A stretch of 28,070 nt of DNA from Chloromonas sp. AAM2 (GCA_004335635.1 QAXH01000551.1:1-28070); one strand, 5' to 3'. Counted from the stretch's first letter, positions 1-16,300 are shown. Numbers and translations are program-made. The notes: generated by a model from the letters alone, not told the origin.

Positions 1-1440
1 TGTGGGAAAACACCCCCGCACTGTCCACTCTGGGACTCGAACTCGCGTCTCTCAGCGCCTACGTTCCCGTAGTCCCCCCCAAATGTAGCGTGCAATAGGT
101 GCTCCGGAGATGTCGACTCACGCATATGCAACTTAGCATATCGTGACACTCAGCTACTGCTATCTTACGGCTTCAGACTTGCACACCTGCAGACCTGCTT
201 TGTTGTTGTCATCTCGCAAACCATGGCCATGAAATCAAAACACAAGGCTTACCTACTGCTGAGCCCTCGGCCAAGTTGTCATCGGCAAATAATCCTCCAC
301 ACTGTCTTTAGAACTGTCAATGTTCTTGCTATGGCAATGATGCTCAGCACCTGCCTACCTCTTTTTCTTTAGGGGTCCTCTGTCCTGTTACTCCCTGCCA
401 CGCATGCCCCAACTGCCTATTTCAGTGGCCGCAGTAGGCTCACGTAGCACATGCTATATGACAGCAAATTATAAGCATGCCATGCCCTGCACTACCCAAT
501 TCTGCCCGTTCGGAGCGCAGGCGCACGGCTGGCAACGGAGCCTGGCTGGCAAATACGGCGTCTTACGCTCCGCAGTACGACCCCGTGTTCAAACTGCTAC
601 AGGAGCAGAACCATACAGCGCACACAGCCCCGACGCTGCGCTGAACACACCGACTGGGGCGGGGGAGGGGGGATAAAACGTGTCGCCCCCCCCCTACACC
701 CCCAGGGGGCGGGGGGCCCCACGGTCATGTTTACGAACGGTGATTTCATACTCGACCCCCCCCCTTGGCAGACTGCTAGTATCTCATGAACACTATCAAA
801 AATGCCGCATTCAAATGGATGGCAGGCCCAGCAATCACGTTGTGTGGCTGTCCTGCATCTGTTTTGCAACTTAAATAGGCCGCACATGGCGGCCGGATTG
901 GTATCTAGCTGTTGGTGGTCCTCCTTGTAGTATTTGTGTCGGCTATACAAGCTTTCATGTTCATGGTTTCCCATCATATCTAATGAGCTATGAAGAATAG
1001 TGTTTGGAACATGCAACGTACAAGTGGTTAGCAGCAGTTCCATGGTGACAGCATGACCAGCGAAGACGCAGTGGTCTGCAGTTCACGCAAATCACTGGTG
1101 TCTGCAGCGGTGTATCAGTCACTGGTGTGACGGACTATGTGGATCAGCAGTGCTGGCAACGCGCAGACGGCGCTGAAGCCACCTTTGTCAGTCTGCATAC
1201 CCGGAACAGGGCCTGCACCGAACGATTCAGTTAGTAACAGCAGTTCACCTGACGTCGAGCAAGGCCCGAGGTCGTTTAACCAGGGTGCGGCGCATGTTTG
1301 AAAAGCAGTCAGCCCCATGTTTGAAAGTCAGAGTCAAAGGCCAGACGAAATAGTGAGGGCTTGTGCATACAGCTCTAGCATGTTTTATATGTACTTTTGG
1401 GTGGCACAGGTCCTAAGGCGGGCTCATGTGCCCGGCAATT

Positions 1441-1498
1441 CACTGGTTCCAGTGCAGGATACTCAAATTGTCCCAGAACTGGCAAACTTCTTTTTTTT
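1441..1498 (+). repeat. Dispersed repeat A, copy 1
   Basis: This is the best-preserved copy of a short element found seven times in the window. It starts CACTGGTTCCAGTGCAGGAT, passes through a core TTGTCCCAGAACTGGCAAAC and ends in a run of eight T. Other copies are at 12605-12632, 20610-20662 and 25086-25145 (same strand) and 20365-20390, 24269-24298 and 24897-24926 (opposite strand). The family is not one I recognise; the terminal homopolymer suggests a retroposon tail. Confidence 0.85.
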
Positions 1499-1599
1499 GT
1501 GTCCAGAACCATACAGGCCATATGAGGTCGCTTAAATAGGCAGTTGACAAGAACGCGGGTCTGCTCTACTGGCAGCAGCTAGCTGCAAAGTTACTTAGT

Positions 1600-1674
1600 G
1601 CAGTCCCACACGCAGACACGTCCGTTGCCCCCTGCCGTTACACAGCGAGCCCCGTCAAGAGTTATTGCCGCAGC
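1600..1674 (-). pseudogene. Perfect copy of part of a WD-repeat exon of the NB-ARC/WD40 gene
   Basis: These 75 bases are identical to 16798-16872, which lies inside an exon of the NB-ARC/WD40 gene. On the minus strand they encode exactly 25 codons of one propeller blade, from AAAITLDG to GRVCVWDC. The flanks share nothing with the exon flanks, and on the minus strand the frame meets a stop two codons after the duplicated part. It is therefore an isolated gene fragment, not an exon of a second full gene. Perfect identity implies a recent copy, gene conversion, or an assembly artefact. Confidence 0.85.
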
Positions 1675-2248
1675 CGAGTTCTTCCCCCAGTTTCTCAGTG
1701 AGCAGCAGCAGTGATGACCTCAGTGATGCTAAGTCACACCATGCGAACTGGCTCATTATTGCTGAACCATCTCATGCTAAATTACCGCCAAAATACGAGC
1801 AGGAATGGAGGGCCTTCATTCCCGAAGGCATGATGTTCGACTTGCGTTTGCTGTAGTGTCAGCCAAGATCAGTGAAGAGGAATAAGGATGCACGCTCATG
1901 TGTTGCAGCAGCTGCCCTACCGCAACGCTCACAGAAGACAATTACAAGTTGTGTGTGGTTGGGCAGCACAAACTGGCTGAGTCCTGCCCATCGGAAGGAG
2001 GTGAGTGTCGTGCTGACATCTGTTATGAATCCATATGCTGCATAGCTAAAGCACGCTCAGGCTCAGCCAGCTGCCCCCTCTGTAATCCGTTAGGCATGGC
2101 CCCATGTGACCTGGATTTCAGCTCCCCTTGTTTTCCGGTGTCTCCTTGCCTGTCTCTTTCGTCTCTACGTTCAACTAAACAAACGTCTGGTAATGACTAA
2201 CTAGCTCATGCGTACGTCTTCTGGCCCATCACGTCAAAAATCAACTCC

Positions 2249-5200
2249 TTAGTCGTTAGCCTGTGGGTTGCGGTGGTCCATGTGCACTGCCTGAATGGCT
2301 TCCAATGCCTTGTCCGACAGCTTGACCTCAAAGGCAGCGATGTTCTCCTTGAGCTGCGGAAAGTTGCACACGAGGACAGAGAAGGGAATTCAGCTCATGT
2401 GATTGAGGCATCCTCTACAAATCACTACTATGCTCTCAAAACGGAGGAACGTACAGTACGTTGTGATGTGCCACATGATCAGCTGAGTGTACCCAAGCAA
2501 GTGACCGTTTCCATGCCCTGATGAATGTGCATCATGCTCGGCAAGTGAAGGCAATTGCAACAAAACGGAGAAATGGTACGTGCTGTGTGGATAGTATGTG
2601 CAATGTCTGTCCCACCCCCTTTCCTCCATGTCACACCATGCCGGCACATGGGCATCGTCCGAACCTGCTGGCAACAGGTTCTGCTAGCAGTTAACTCGGA
2701 GATGGGTTCTCGGGTGTGACCTACATTAGGCGGCATGTGTCTAGTGCCCAACGAAGCGCTGCGGTTGTAGAATTCGCTTGCTCTGCAATGCGGGTCTCAG
2801 TCGGGGTGAAGAGAGCTTGGCTACCTCCCCAAGGAGGCGGGTGGCCATCAACATACCTGGTCCATAGTGGTTGCACCGATGATGACAGAGCCCATGTACC
2901 AGCGGCTCGCAGCCCAGGCGTACGCCAGCTGGGCTAGAGTCAACCCTGTGCCAGGCAAGCAGCAGTGATCATCTTACTGCTGCACTGTACAAGTAGTCCA
3001 GGTGCAGCCCATGTTGCAGGCTGTCGGTAACAATCCCTCTATCAACACTTGCTTTCTTTTCCTTACCTTCCTCCTTGGCGATGGCTGCGTACTTGACTGC
3101 CGCGTCCAGGACCCGCTTGCTGCGGTACCGGGGCTGGAACTCTGCAGCAACAAGCCAGGAGGTGGGAGTGTGGCCAGACAGGCACCGGTCCAGCGGCTGA
3201 GGCACACAGAGGTTGTGAACACAAAGCATGTACAGCGTGATGGACAAGGTCGCTACAAGGCCCGAAAGCGGCCGGTCAGGTTGTGCACTGATTTTTAGGC
3301 TATGCTACTCGGATGATTATTGGGTATTGGATCAGGCAAGTGTTGGATAAGGCCGAGTCAAGTCCTAGGCCAGCGCAGTACTGGCTGCTGAGACTCGGCA
3401 TGCTGGACACCTGGGGCACATGTAGGTGGGGCAACAGGCGTTCAGTTGCAGGCCTGGTACATGCCGGTCATCTCCCCAGCTGCAGCATGGCATGGCCGTG
3501 TCACATCCTTGACACATTGACAAAGCAACAAAACGAGGAAATGAACAGCGTGTTAACCGACAGTCTGTAAGCGGAAAGGATTGCAGGACCAGGAAGCAGC
3601 ATCTCGAATGGCTCGCCCCCGAGAACCACGGCAGTGTCACGCACTCCGGCCAGTCTCACACCTGGGAAGAGCACGTGTCTGGATGTGGGCGGGGGTGCCG
3701 GGGCGGTGGGCAGGTACTTGTCCGTGAGCGCACCGCCCGCCAGCACACCGTACGACAGCAGGCTGATGTTGTAGTTGCAGGGAGCACAGGCCTCGGCAAG
3801 CTGCAAAGAGCAGCACACCGCGGCAGCGGCATGGCTTGGCAGATGCAGTCGGACATCAAGGTGCAGTGCCATCTGTAATGCACTGTGCATGGATGCGGTC
3901 TGACATCTGAATAGCAGCAAACAGCAGACTTCTTATGTATCAAATCGAGCTGACAGGTATTCATCAACCAAGTTCACAGGCCAACCAAGGATAGCAAGCG
4001 TGCATTGACATGAGATATATACGTTGTTGACATGTGGCCATAAACCTTACACAAATGAACCTGAACGTGCAAGCCTCTTGTAAGGGTGACGGACCTCTGA
4101 CTCAAAGAATCTGTAGCACAAGGAGAAGTCGTTCTGGATGGTGATTGGTGGCGCAACGCCCAGGCGCTTGGCTGCCTCTGCAAACTGGCACACACCTACA
4201 GCAAGGAAACCACACAACCCACATTCAGATTGAGCGCTGTCCAGGTCAGGAAGGTGTGCTGCTGTTCTTTGGAGACCAAGCAGACATTAGCCAGGACGGC
4301 AAAGGCACGCAGCCAAGATTGGGTTCTTCGTCAGCCCCTCCAAAAACACGTGTAGCCTGCAGCAGACGCCTGCCGTGCTCTCAGTTCTGGCATCTCCTGC
4401 TGCTTGTGTGTATGGATGGATGCCTCACCCCATGTTGTTTCGTTGCTCAGCCCCCAGTGCCGTATCTTCCCCTCCCTTAGGAGCTCTCCCACAGCGGACA
4501 CCTGCTCCTCAATGGAGGGGGCGTCGGGGCGCTGCAACTCCTACAGCAACAAAATATGAACATGAACATAAGACGCGCAGCAGAGTAGGCGCCTGCTTAC
4601 CCAACACACAGCATGCGTGGGGCTGGGCCGTGAAACCTTAGGTGTGATGGAAGGCAAGAATGCTCAGCTATGCTGAGGCAGTATTGACACTGCAGTAAGT
4701 CAGTGCGCCTCAGTTGCATCACGTTGAGGCTGCAAGCACGTTTCTTCACGAGTCTGCACACCGGTTTGTACTGCTTCCAGCCCCACAGCGGCGCGTATCG
4801 TGCGGGCCAGTGCAGCTGGTACAGGTCGATGTATGAGGTCCGCAGGCGCCGCAGGCTGCCCTCCACTGCCGATAGGATGTTGGCGCGGTCTAGGATGGGC
4901 TGTGGCCCGGGGACAGAGGGAGGGTCGGTCCTGCGGGTCTCAGGCAGAGTCCACAAGACAGGGCCATGCGCTCAGCAACAACGACACGCAGGACCACTGG
5001 CCAGCAGACGGGACAAGGCACCTGCACCGTGGGGTGGCAGCTGGGCACACTGCTGAGGTAGAGGATGGGACACAACGTGGCTTACGATGTGGTTGAAAGG
5101 GAGCTGCAGTGGTCACAATGTGGTTGAAAGGGACCAGCTGCTTTGCAACTCCGTGAGCTTTGTAGCCTCAACTTGGGCCAGCCCAAACCAGGATGAGGTC

Positions 5201-6551
5201 AACAGTAATAGGACAGTGAAGGGGCAAGCAGTGAAGAGTCAGGCTTGCAGATGCAGCACACGAAGCGGGGGTCTGCGTGGCCATGTGCTTGCAGGACAGC
5301 GCCACTGAGTTGCTTCTGCCCTTCATTCGAGATCGTCTATACCCAAGCACACATCATCAAATAGCATCAATGTGATGCTGGGGAACCCTCTGGCGTTCAC
5401 AGCCACTTCTCAGCCATCACCTGCGCATCTAACACTCGAGATGCCAGCGTGCATCTACACATTTCCGACCTTTTGGCGACCACAGCTGAGCGATCCAGGT
5501 TTGGCATGTAGGACGTCACCTTGGTCGCCAGGATGACCTTGTCCCGGCAACCGCGGGATGCCAACCACGTGCCAATTATCTCCTCAGTGCGTGTGCATGT
5601 CTCAGCCTTCACAGGCACTGGGTACCTGTGGCAAGGAATGAGCGTGCAAGAGGTCATGCAGGATGCGGCAAACTGCAGTCCTCATCACCTGCAACAGCTT
5701 GGGCACTGCCTGTTCTTGCCAGGGCACTTATGCTCCTACGTGCTTGCCCACCTTGCAAGGCGTGTAATTTGATGAATTATTTGGTAAGCATAAACGTGTG
5801 AACCGCCAGTATTTGTTGGCAGTCTTGTCAGTTGATCAACGACTCGTGATGGACTCGAACTTGTTGTGTTGCTGCAACAGACTATCGACTACTGCAGCTC
5901 TGTTTTGTACCCTCCCTTTTGTGATCAATGGCGATGGATGTTTGAGGCTGGCAATGGCTGAGGCTGTGTTGGATGCTGGTGCGCCATGTGCTGCTAAAGC
6001 ATTCATGCAAAGTGCGGCAAGGTGTAGTGCTCATCGTCCCCATCAGCTGAAGCACTGCCCGTGCTTGTCAGGGCAGGAATGCACATACACTCCACCTTAC
6101 AAAGCATTTATCGCTCAACCTGAATCATCATGTGCGTACCAGGGTTTCCAGCCTCTGCCTCTGTTCGTCTACTAATGAATATGTTCCCGCCAGGCGCACT
6201 GCCTATCAGCGCCATGCCCCTGGCCGTATAACCATACTGATAGGCTGGCTCGTGACCATTGCACAGCTGCTTCCCTTGCATCTGTTCCATGCTCACATCT
6301 CCGCAGTGTCAATGAAGTTGAGGCCCTGGGAAAAGCAGTAGTCCAGCTGCTCATGCGCTTCCTCTTCGGTATTTTGCTGGCCCTGCAAGCAGGACACTTC
6401 TGGAATTAATTCAGAATTGTATTATCTGTGTGCTTAAGTATGTTTGATATGTGATGACACGCACTTCAGGTCTGCTACTCACCCAAGTCATAGAACCAAT
6501 GCACAGCACAGGCACTTCAAGCTTGCCACCCAGCCTTGTATGGGCCACCAT
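2249..6551 (-). CDS. Tas-like NADPH-dependent aldo/keto reductase, 10 exons, 366 aa
   Basis: Spliced CDS, complement of join(2249-2353, 2857-2945, 3067-3141, 3662-3800, 4095-4195, 4429-4540, 4762-4930, 5470-5625, 6297-6382, 6483-6551). All intron phases agree and the total is 1101 nt. The protein is a TIM-barrel oxidoreductase of the aldo/keto reductase family, Tas/YakC-like branch, which reduces aldehydes or ketones with NADPH; the substrate cannot be read from sequence. The catalytic tetrad is visible: Asp48 and Tyr53 in FIDTAEMY, Lys87 in ILATKV, His144 in YQLHWP. Other family blocks are [12 protein letters not shown] (27-38), [14 protein letters not shown] (184-197), [15 protein letters not shown] (245-259) and the cofactor segment [11 protein letters not shown] (322-332). 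The start ATG at 6551 opens MVAHTRLGG, the normal family N terminus, so no targeting peptide is evident and the product is probably cytosolic. The splice pair joining Arg104 (5470 to 4930) is the least certain; an acceptor at 4899 would need another donor. The gene is divergent from the tRNA synthetase gene. Confidence 0.93.
5087..5133. repeat. Short direct repeat in a reductase intron
   Basis: The 16-mer ATGTGGTTGAAAGGGA occurs at 5087-5102 and again at 5118-5133, inside the intron between exons 4762-4930 and 5470-5625. No function is suggested. Confidence 0.8.
5653..6103 (+). repeat. Diverged direct repeat inside a reductase intron
   Basis: Within the 671-bp intron (5626-6296), a segment starting at 5653 (GTCATGCAGGATGCGGCAAA) matches one starting at 6002 (TTCATGCAAAGTGCGGCAAG). 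Over the first 74 ungapped positions I count 55 identities, and weaker similarity continues for about 30 more bases. The second copy lies about 349 bases after the first. This looks like an old duplication within the intron or two members of a dispersed family. Confidence 0.65.
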
Positions 6552-6816
6552 TGTTGCTCACTTGCCTCAGCCTTACTCCGTCAAGGTCCTAACAACCAAA
6601 ACTTTCTAAGATGGGCTGATCCACTGATCTTCGATTACAAATGATCCAATGATTTTCCAGGTCAACACCCGTTTTAGAACGGCAGAACTTTCCTGGTCGC
6701 CGCACCTCCTGCTAGCGACCATCACCGCTCATCCGTCGAACAAGGCGGTTGCTGCGCTGCGATTAACATTCATCGGCGCCAGCGTGCAGCCGGTGTTAGA
6801 ACATCGGCGTTGCAGT
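6552..6816. promoter_or_regulatory. Shared intergenic region of a divergent gene pair
   Basis: Only 265 bases separate the start codons of the minus-strand reductase (ATG at 6551) and the plus-strand tryptophanyl-tRNA synthetase (ATG at 6817). Both promoters and 5' UTRs must lie here or overlap the neighbouring first exons. I see no clear TATA box or paired motif. An in-frame upstream ATG at 6649 would shorten the gap to 97 bases if it were used for the synthetase. Confidence 0.6.
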
Positions 6817-10153
<3,337 letters not shown>

Positions 10154-13100
10154 ACGTAATGTGTATCTATCGAATAGTTTGGACTACGTTGTCCTGATGT
10201 TTGCTTATTAAAAACCGGACAAGTGAATTTGACCAGGGGTTATGATGCGGCCTGGGCATCCTTGCCCTGCTCCTGATGAATGATGATGATGCTTTTGGGC
10301 TGTTACTGTGATTTCTGGTTCTTGGAACATGGTGTCATCGCGGAATATGTCTATTTAGTAATGCGCGATTTCATGTCTTCCTTCTTATCGTCTCGTTGCA
10401 GCACAACTCACGCATGCCATGTCACATTCCTGGAGGCCGCTGCCAGAAAGCTTTAGCTTTACCTGCTTTACAGTGACATGCCCTATTTCGTCCCAGTACT
10501 TACTTCTCCTTGCGCGCACATGGCTCGTTGTTCCCTGGTGCTGCAGCTCCAGCCCATGTCTGCCTTGGTGCACTGCGCATAACTGACGACACGCCGGCTT
10601 GGATGGCGAACAGTGCCTTTTGGGGAAGCATCGTACCAAACTACATGTCCTTATGGCCCTGGCTGCCAGCAATTTGCCCACCTCGAACCATTTAGTGGCA
10701 CTGATGTAGTGGTAGGGATTGTTTGCAGGTGAGGATGTTAGACTTTGTCCTTTACCACATACAGCACCAGGTAGACTAGAATCATTACGTGCAGTCACTG
10801 ATAATGACCTCCACATTACAGTGTATCCAACCCACGGAAGTGCAAGGCCATCAGAACGAAGCTGGGGCTTCCTTGAGCGGCACTGGCTAAGAACTGGCAT
10901 ATGTACAACGTGCCAGCCATGCATATGTACCAACAACCCGTAACTGCGACTGTGGTTTCACATGTCAGGCCAAACAAGCACAGGAACCATAAATCCACTG
11001 CACATGCTACTGGAGTTGCGCAGATTTCCATGGGTAACGTGCCCATGTTACACCTGCCAACACGTAAACCTCCTAAACTAAGCGAAGCTAGTCCTAGCCA
11101 GGGCAACAGTACATCCCAATGGTCTCGTGCTCCATCTCACAACCCATTCAATAACATCACAACAAACAAGTGTCGTTGGTGCAACGTGTGGCAGACCTGG
11201 CAGCCCTACTAGTTTACTTTTCAGCAGTCGCTTACCAAACAACTAGCGGGCATCAACTGCTCAGTGAGCAGACCACGTGACAGGCAAGAACGACCCTTGA
11301 CGTAAAAGGATGGCCAATCACCAGTGTCATGCCACCCAATGGACGTTCTTCTCGTCCATGAACCTCACCCAAGCAGACCTCATCCAACCTGAGCCAGTCA
11401 GATACTATGCTACAAGAGCAGCTCAAGTCAAACCCATCACAGTCAAAGACCACGCTAATGGGCGTTCACGCTACCACGCTCAGCCTGACACACAATTGAC
11501 AGAGCTGGTGTAATCGCGCCCAATAGCAAGTAACGAAAAGGTCAAGGAAACATTGCCACATGCCTTCATCCAATCTAAGCACTCACAGACTTAATCAGAC
11601 TTACAGAGCCAGTGTGAGCTTGGGATTTTCAGAGCCTGTGTGGCAAGCCTTGTTACTACCTAGGCCATATCTCGGGGCTTGCTACATGCTGGCACCACCA
11701 CCAAGACTCCCACCACTGTCTGAACGCACTGTTAAGCCGTCCCCCCTGAGGTGCAAGTGAATGCTGATAATCCGTGATGCAGTCAGTAGGCAAGCCTGAG
11801 ACATGGCGATCAAGTTGAGCTATGACTATGCTGGATATGCGTGATGAAACCAGGTACAAGCCTGATGCAGAGGCCAGGACGGCACGTGGCAGACAACACT
11901 ATGAAGGCCCTAGTTCCCACGTGGCCAGGAGAAGAACGCTCTTGTGGCGTATAAGCAGGGGATGAGTGCAACAAATTCATGAGGTTAGTGAAAGGAGAAA
12001 AGACGTTGGCCGCATGGCAACACCAGTGTTAAACCAAGCCGCAACAACATAAAAAGATATACAACATCTGCCGCGCAGCAACTTGGATGAAATATGATGC
12101 CCAAACAATTCAATGTGCGCAGTACTTGAAGTGACGCAGTGCACAGCACTGTCTAGAGAACGTATTGTCAGGTTGGCAAAGGAAACCAGACTTCATGTGC
12201 CTTGGACTGCCCCAGTGACTGGGGCAATCCAGTGCTGGTGTTTGACCCAGGTGCACACCAGAGAGCATCCTTGCTTTTTCAACTGATCCTTGCTTGGACG
12301 CGCAAAGGCATGTGTTTGCCCCCAAGAATGCCTGCTGTTCAGTGCGCAGGTGCCAACGCTGGAATACCAACGCAACGGTAGTCATACAGTTCCTTTTTCT
12401 TAGTCAGGCTGCACTGTCATGTAGGCCCGGATCTTGGATAGGCATGGCCGAACCTGATGGACCCAGTGCATTCCATCTCCATGTGATGGCTACTGGAAGG
12501 CGCAGCCTCCAACCAAGGTTGAGTGAAGTCTGAGCACGAGCACGTGTAAGGCCCCAGCATGAAATCGAGATGTGGTATATGGGTAAGCAAGATTGCAAAA
12601 GGGATGTCCCAGAACTAGCAAACATCTTTTTTCTGATAAAGATTGCGACCGAAGAATTCACCCATGAGCGTGAGCTGACAAGCGGTGCTCTGACGTGCTG
12701 GCATCATATGAAGCTCAGCCAGCCACGACTATGCATGCCAAATGATGCGGCACCGTTGGGCCGTCAACCCTCATGCCAAGCAAGTGATGCACCAGTGGGC
12801 ATTCAACCCTCGGCAGTTGATGCAGGCTGAGATGTTGACCACCGCATGAGCCAGCCTATCAGCATGTGTCCGTCTGTTTAGCTTTGGCCATATCATTGTA
12901 TCCATTGCTGACTGCTGTCGCTCCCCATCAACCATAAAAAGAAACAGACGTTTCTATTGGGATTTACGCACAGGATGGCGCTCTAGAGGGTGACCGCGGC
13001 TACAACAGCCTTTTCTGTGGACTTTGTGTGGAACCCTCTGCACATGCTGCATTGTATGGGTTGGCATCCCTGTGACCACGTGATGAAGCAACTGTGATGC

Positions 13101-13384
13101 AGCGACACGACTACAGTTGCGCCTTGAGCAGGCGGGAGCGAAGTGCGACGTGAGCCTGACAAAGCGGAGGGGAGGCAACAGAAGACAAGCGCCGGTGAAA
13201 CCCACTTGCCTGGCTGCCACTGCGACCGAGCTCAGACCGACGAGCCTCAGTGACAGAAACACCTGGCTCCTCATAGCTGTACATGGTGCGGTGAACTCCA
13301 TGCTGACCTGCTGTTGTCCTACCGCCGGTGAGTGCCTGGGTGCTGGTAGTGCTGGGGTAGCCAACAGCAGACGAGTGGCCGTAC
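10154..13384. other. 3.2-kb interval between convergent genes, no recognisable gene
   Basis: The interval separates the 3' ends of the synthetase and the NB-ARC/WD40 gene and should hold both 3' UTRs. It contains one degraded copy of repeat A (12605-12632). The longest frame is minus 10385-10924 (179 codons from its first ATG). It is Cys/Ser/Arg-rich with no recognisable motif; a frame that long is expected about once by chance in 28 kb at this composition. The remaining frames are short and unrecognised. Confidence 0.6.
12605..12632 (+). repeat. Dispersed repeat A, copy 2 (core only)
   Basis: The segment TGTCCCAGAACTAGCAAACA followed by TCTTTTTT matches the 3' half of the element at 1441-1498 with two substitutions. 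The 5' half is absent. Confidence 0.7.
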
Positions 13385-16300
13385 TCATGCAGTTGGGTGC
13401 TGCAGGCATGCCGACACATCCAGGAAGTGTGTAGCGCCGCTGGCATCGGCCACCACTAGCGTGTCCACCTCAGCAGCCAACCCACCATCCGCCTCGCTCA
13501 CGGCAAAGCAGCAGGTGGTGATGGGAGCATCGGCCACAAAGAAGGCTATGGGGTTGAGGCTGCGGCTGTCCCACAGGCGTGCTGTGCAGTCCTGCAAGGA
13601 CGCAAGGATAGACCAGGACTGTGGCTGATGACCCAAACCATCATTCTTGGCAGGAGCTGCTTCACATATGTATGCAGGGTGTGCTGGCTGCTGAAGTATG
13701 TGCCGTCTCCTGGCAAGCCGCAGCCTCCACAATAGCAGTGCAAGAAGGGGCAATCCCAGTGACGGCGCCACATGTTCGCTTGCCCCGTACTGCTTACCTG
13801 GCTGCACGTGCAAAGCACCTTGCTATCCGGTGAGAAGGCCATGGCGGTGATGTCCCCTTTGTGGGCATTCATGAGCAGGCAGCTGCGAGTCTTCAGGTCC
13901 CAAACAACCACCTGAAGAGGTGCACCACATGAGAATGATTCAACAGTCACTAAGAAGGAGGGGAGAGGGCCAGGCCATCAACTGCAAGAGTGTGTCTTCC
14001 TACTTCAATCCTGTCATGGCAAACCTTTGCCTGCACAAATCCTGTGCAACCCTCTCACCCGGTGGTTGGCGAGGGCCACTGCCAGGAGTGTGCTGTCCGG
14101 CGAGAACTGGAGGAGGGACGCGGGCGCTGCGTGCTCGAGCATGGCCACAGGCGAGCCATCCCGCACGCTGTGGAGGCACACACACTGGCTGTAGCTGCCA
14201 GTGGCTAGAGTCACCTGGAGCAACCGGAGGCATGGCAGTGCACAGATGATGGGACCAAACAGGACGCAAACGCTCTATAACAAATCCATCACCATGATGA
14301 GAAAGTCAGCCAGGCTTTGCTCCCTTTCACAACTCGCAAAAGTGCCTGTGCGGTTTGGGCTTCAAGCTTCGAGAACAAAGGCATTGGAGACGATCTGGTA
14401 ACACAGTTGGCCGAAAGCGTGGGGCAATCAGCAAACATGGTCATGCAACCTGGTTTGTTGGGGGCCCCAGTTTGTGAAGCATACAAACACCAAATGGACA
14501 GAGCAAGTGTGGGCTTTGGTCAGGGCAGTGCGGGATGTTCAATGATGGGACAGTCCAGACAACGTGCCAACAGGCATGAAGGGTATCATGTTTGATTGTC
14601 ATACCACTTTGCTTGTTTGCCTCCTGACCTGTAGTTTTACACATTGAAACCAGCAAATAAGAGCTGCAACGGCTTCAGAGTGATTGTACATGGCCTGATA
14701 CCTGTGAGACATTCAAGCCGTGTCACACATTCAATCCGCATGTGCGATTGCTGTGACAGGCGGTGTCACGAGGACCAACTCGATGTCCTGGAATGCCCAG
14801 GTCATGCGGGCATATGGATGCGCTTCACGGATATCACAACATTGGAAATCCCTGAGGTTGGCATCGAGGATGCATGCTTTTGGAGAAAAAAACAAAGTGT
14901 GCACCACTCATGCGTGGCATATGCTGCCAGACTGCCTCATCATGGTGATGGCTTCACACAAGAGATTGCTACAGAGGAATCAAACTTTCTGATTGTTTGC
15001 TATGCACTTTGAGACTGAATTGCTCCATCCTCTAGCGTGAAAGCTTTCAATGTGAAAAGGCACACACTGCGTTCTAGCCCGCGGCTGGACTCACCCCTTC
15101 AGTGCAGACTGTTGCACAGCAGACACCATCCGTGTGACCTTGGCACACAGCCCGCACACTGCACGTGGCAACGTCCCAAATGCGTGCGGTGTGGTCCTTG
15201 GACCACGTGATGACGGTTTCTGTGCCGTCCGCCTCGGTGGTGAGCAGGACTCCGTTCACACCGCCAGTGTGCACGCTGCGGCCGGTGCGCTCGCCGCGGC
15301 CAATCAGCTGTGCCACGCGCTCGCCTGCAGACGACACGACAAGGAGACTGAGCATTTCAGGCCCCTTCATGTCCAGCAGGTGAATGACATAACCAGTGAT
15401 CCGCGCAAAGTTCAAGCACAAAGCAGAGCCACCATGCCGTATACCACCAGAACTGGAACTTCACAACAGAGCCTGGCCGACAGATGAGTTGGTTCTACTT
15501 CACAACCACTCCTTTCTCGCCAAAGGCCCATGCAAACCTTGATAGCACTGTAGACCACTGTGTGACGCTGTGATTTTACGTGGGTTGGATGGGACACGGG
15601 ACGTTGTACTGATTATGGGCTAAGCCTCAGAGGCTTCTCTCTATCTCTCTACACTCAATCTCTTTGACGCCCTGGCTCAGTGACCCACCCATCACCCACC
15701 GGTCGCCATATCCCACACGGACGTCGACGAGTCGTACAGCACCATGGCCACGTGCTCGGTGAAGCCGTTAAAGGCCATGTGCTTGACCCGGCTGCCTTGC
15801 TGGGCGGGCAGGCTCGTGGCAAGGGCGCCGGTGGCCACATCCCAACTGCACACCTGCCGGCTGGCAGCACCACAGAACAACTGCACAGCAACAGAGGGCG
15901 CAGAGGATGGACGCACGAGGACCGACTGGTCGCACTGACGTTGAAGCAGCAGTTGGTTGGTGTACGAGTCCTGTAAAGATGAAAGGACATCGATGCTATG
16001 CACCAACAGCTAAGCAGTCAGCAATTCCATGGGAATGAACGCATGTGCACGTCCTACAGCGTCTTTGGCACCCTGCAAAGCACAAGAGCTGCGTTGAAGT
16101 GGAGTTGCAGACAAGCAGGGAGCCCAGTCTTCCCACTGTGCTCTGGCCCATGGCCTAAGTTATTGGCTAACCTTGCTGCCATTGCTGGCCACTCCTAGGT
16201 ACAGGGCGGCACTGGTGATGCCCTGGAACGTGATGCGGGGCTCGCAGCTTGAGACGTCCCACAGCAGCACCTGCCCATCCTCGTCCGATGTGACCACCCG

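Larger units (their letters stand above)
1..2248. other. Region without a confident gene, left end to the 3' end of the aldo/keto reductase gene
   Basis: No reading frame here matches a family I recognise. The stretch holds one copy of dispersed repeat A (1441-1498), a perfect 75-bp copy of a WD-repeat exon (1600-1674), and C-rich runs near 660-770. Two plus-strand frames (1665-1856 and 1898-2200) are open; the second has donor-like GAG|GTGAGT near 2000 and acceptor-like CTCACAG near 1935, so a small exon cannot be excluded, but nothing identifies a product. The 3' UTR of the minus-strand reductase gene should lie in the right part of this stretch; TGTAA, the usual green-algal polyadenylation motif, occurs on the minus strand near 1942 and 1639. 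Confidence 0.6.

Noticed and set aside
1..90. tRNA-like signal on the minus strand (AGTTCGAGTCC resembles a B box / T loop)
   Set aside because: The proposed T stem pairs at only two of five positions and no anticodon or D arm can be folded. At most it is a relic of a tRNA-derived repeat.
1898..2200. Plus-strand Cys-rich frame of 100 codons downstream of the reductase gene
   Set aside because: No family match and no convincing splice partners; it overlaps the expected 3' UTR of the minus-strand gene.
10385..10924. 179-codon minus-strand frame between the synthetase and the NB-ARC/WD40 gene
   Set aside because: It has no recognisable motif and an odd Cys/Arg/Ser-rich composition, and its length is within chance expectation for a 28-kb window.
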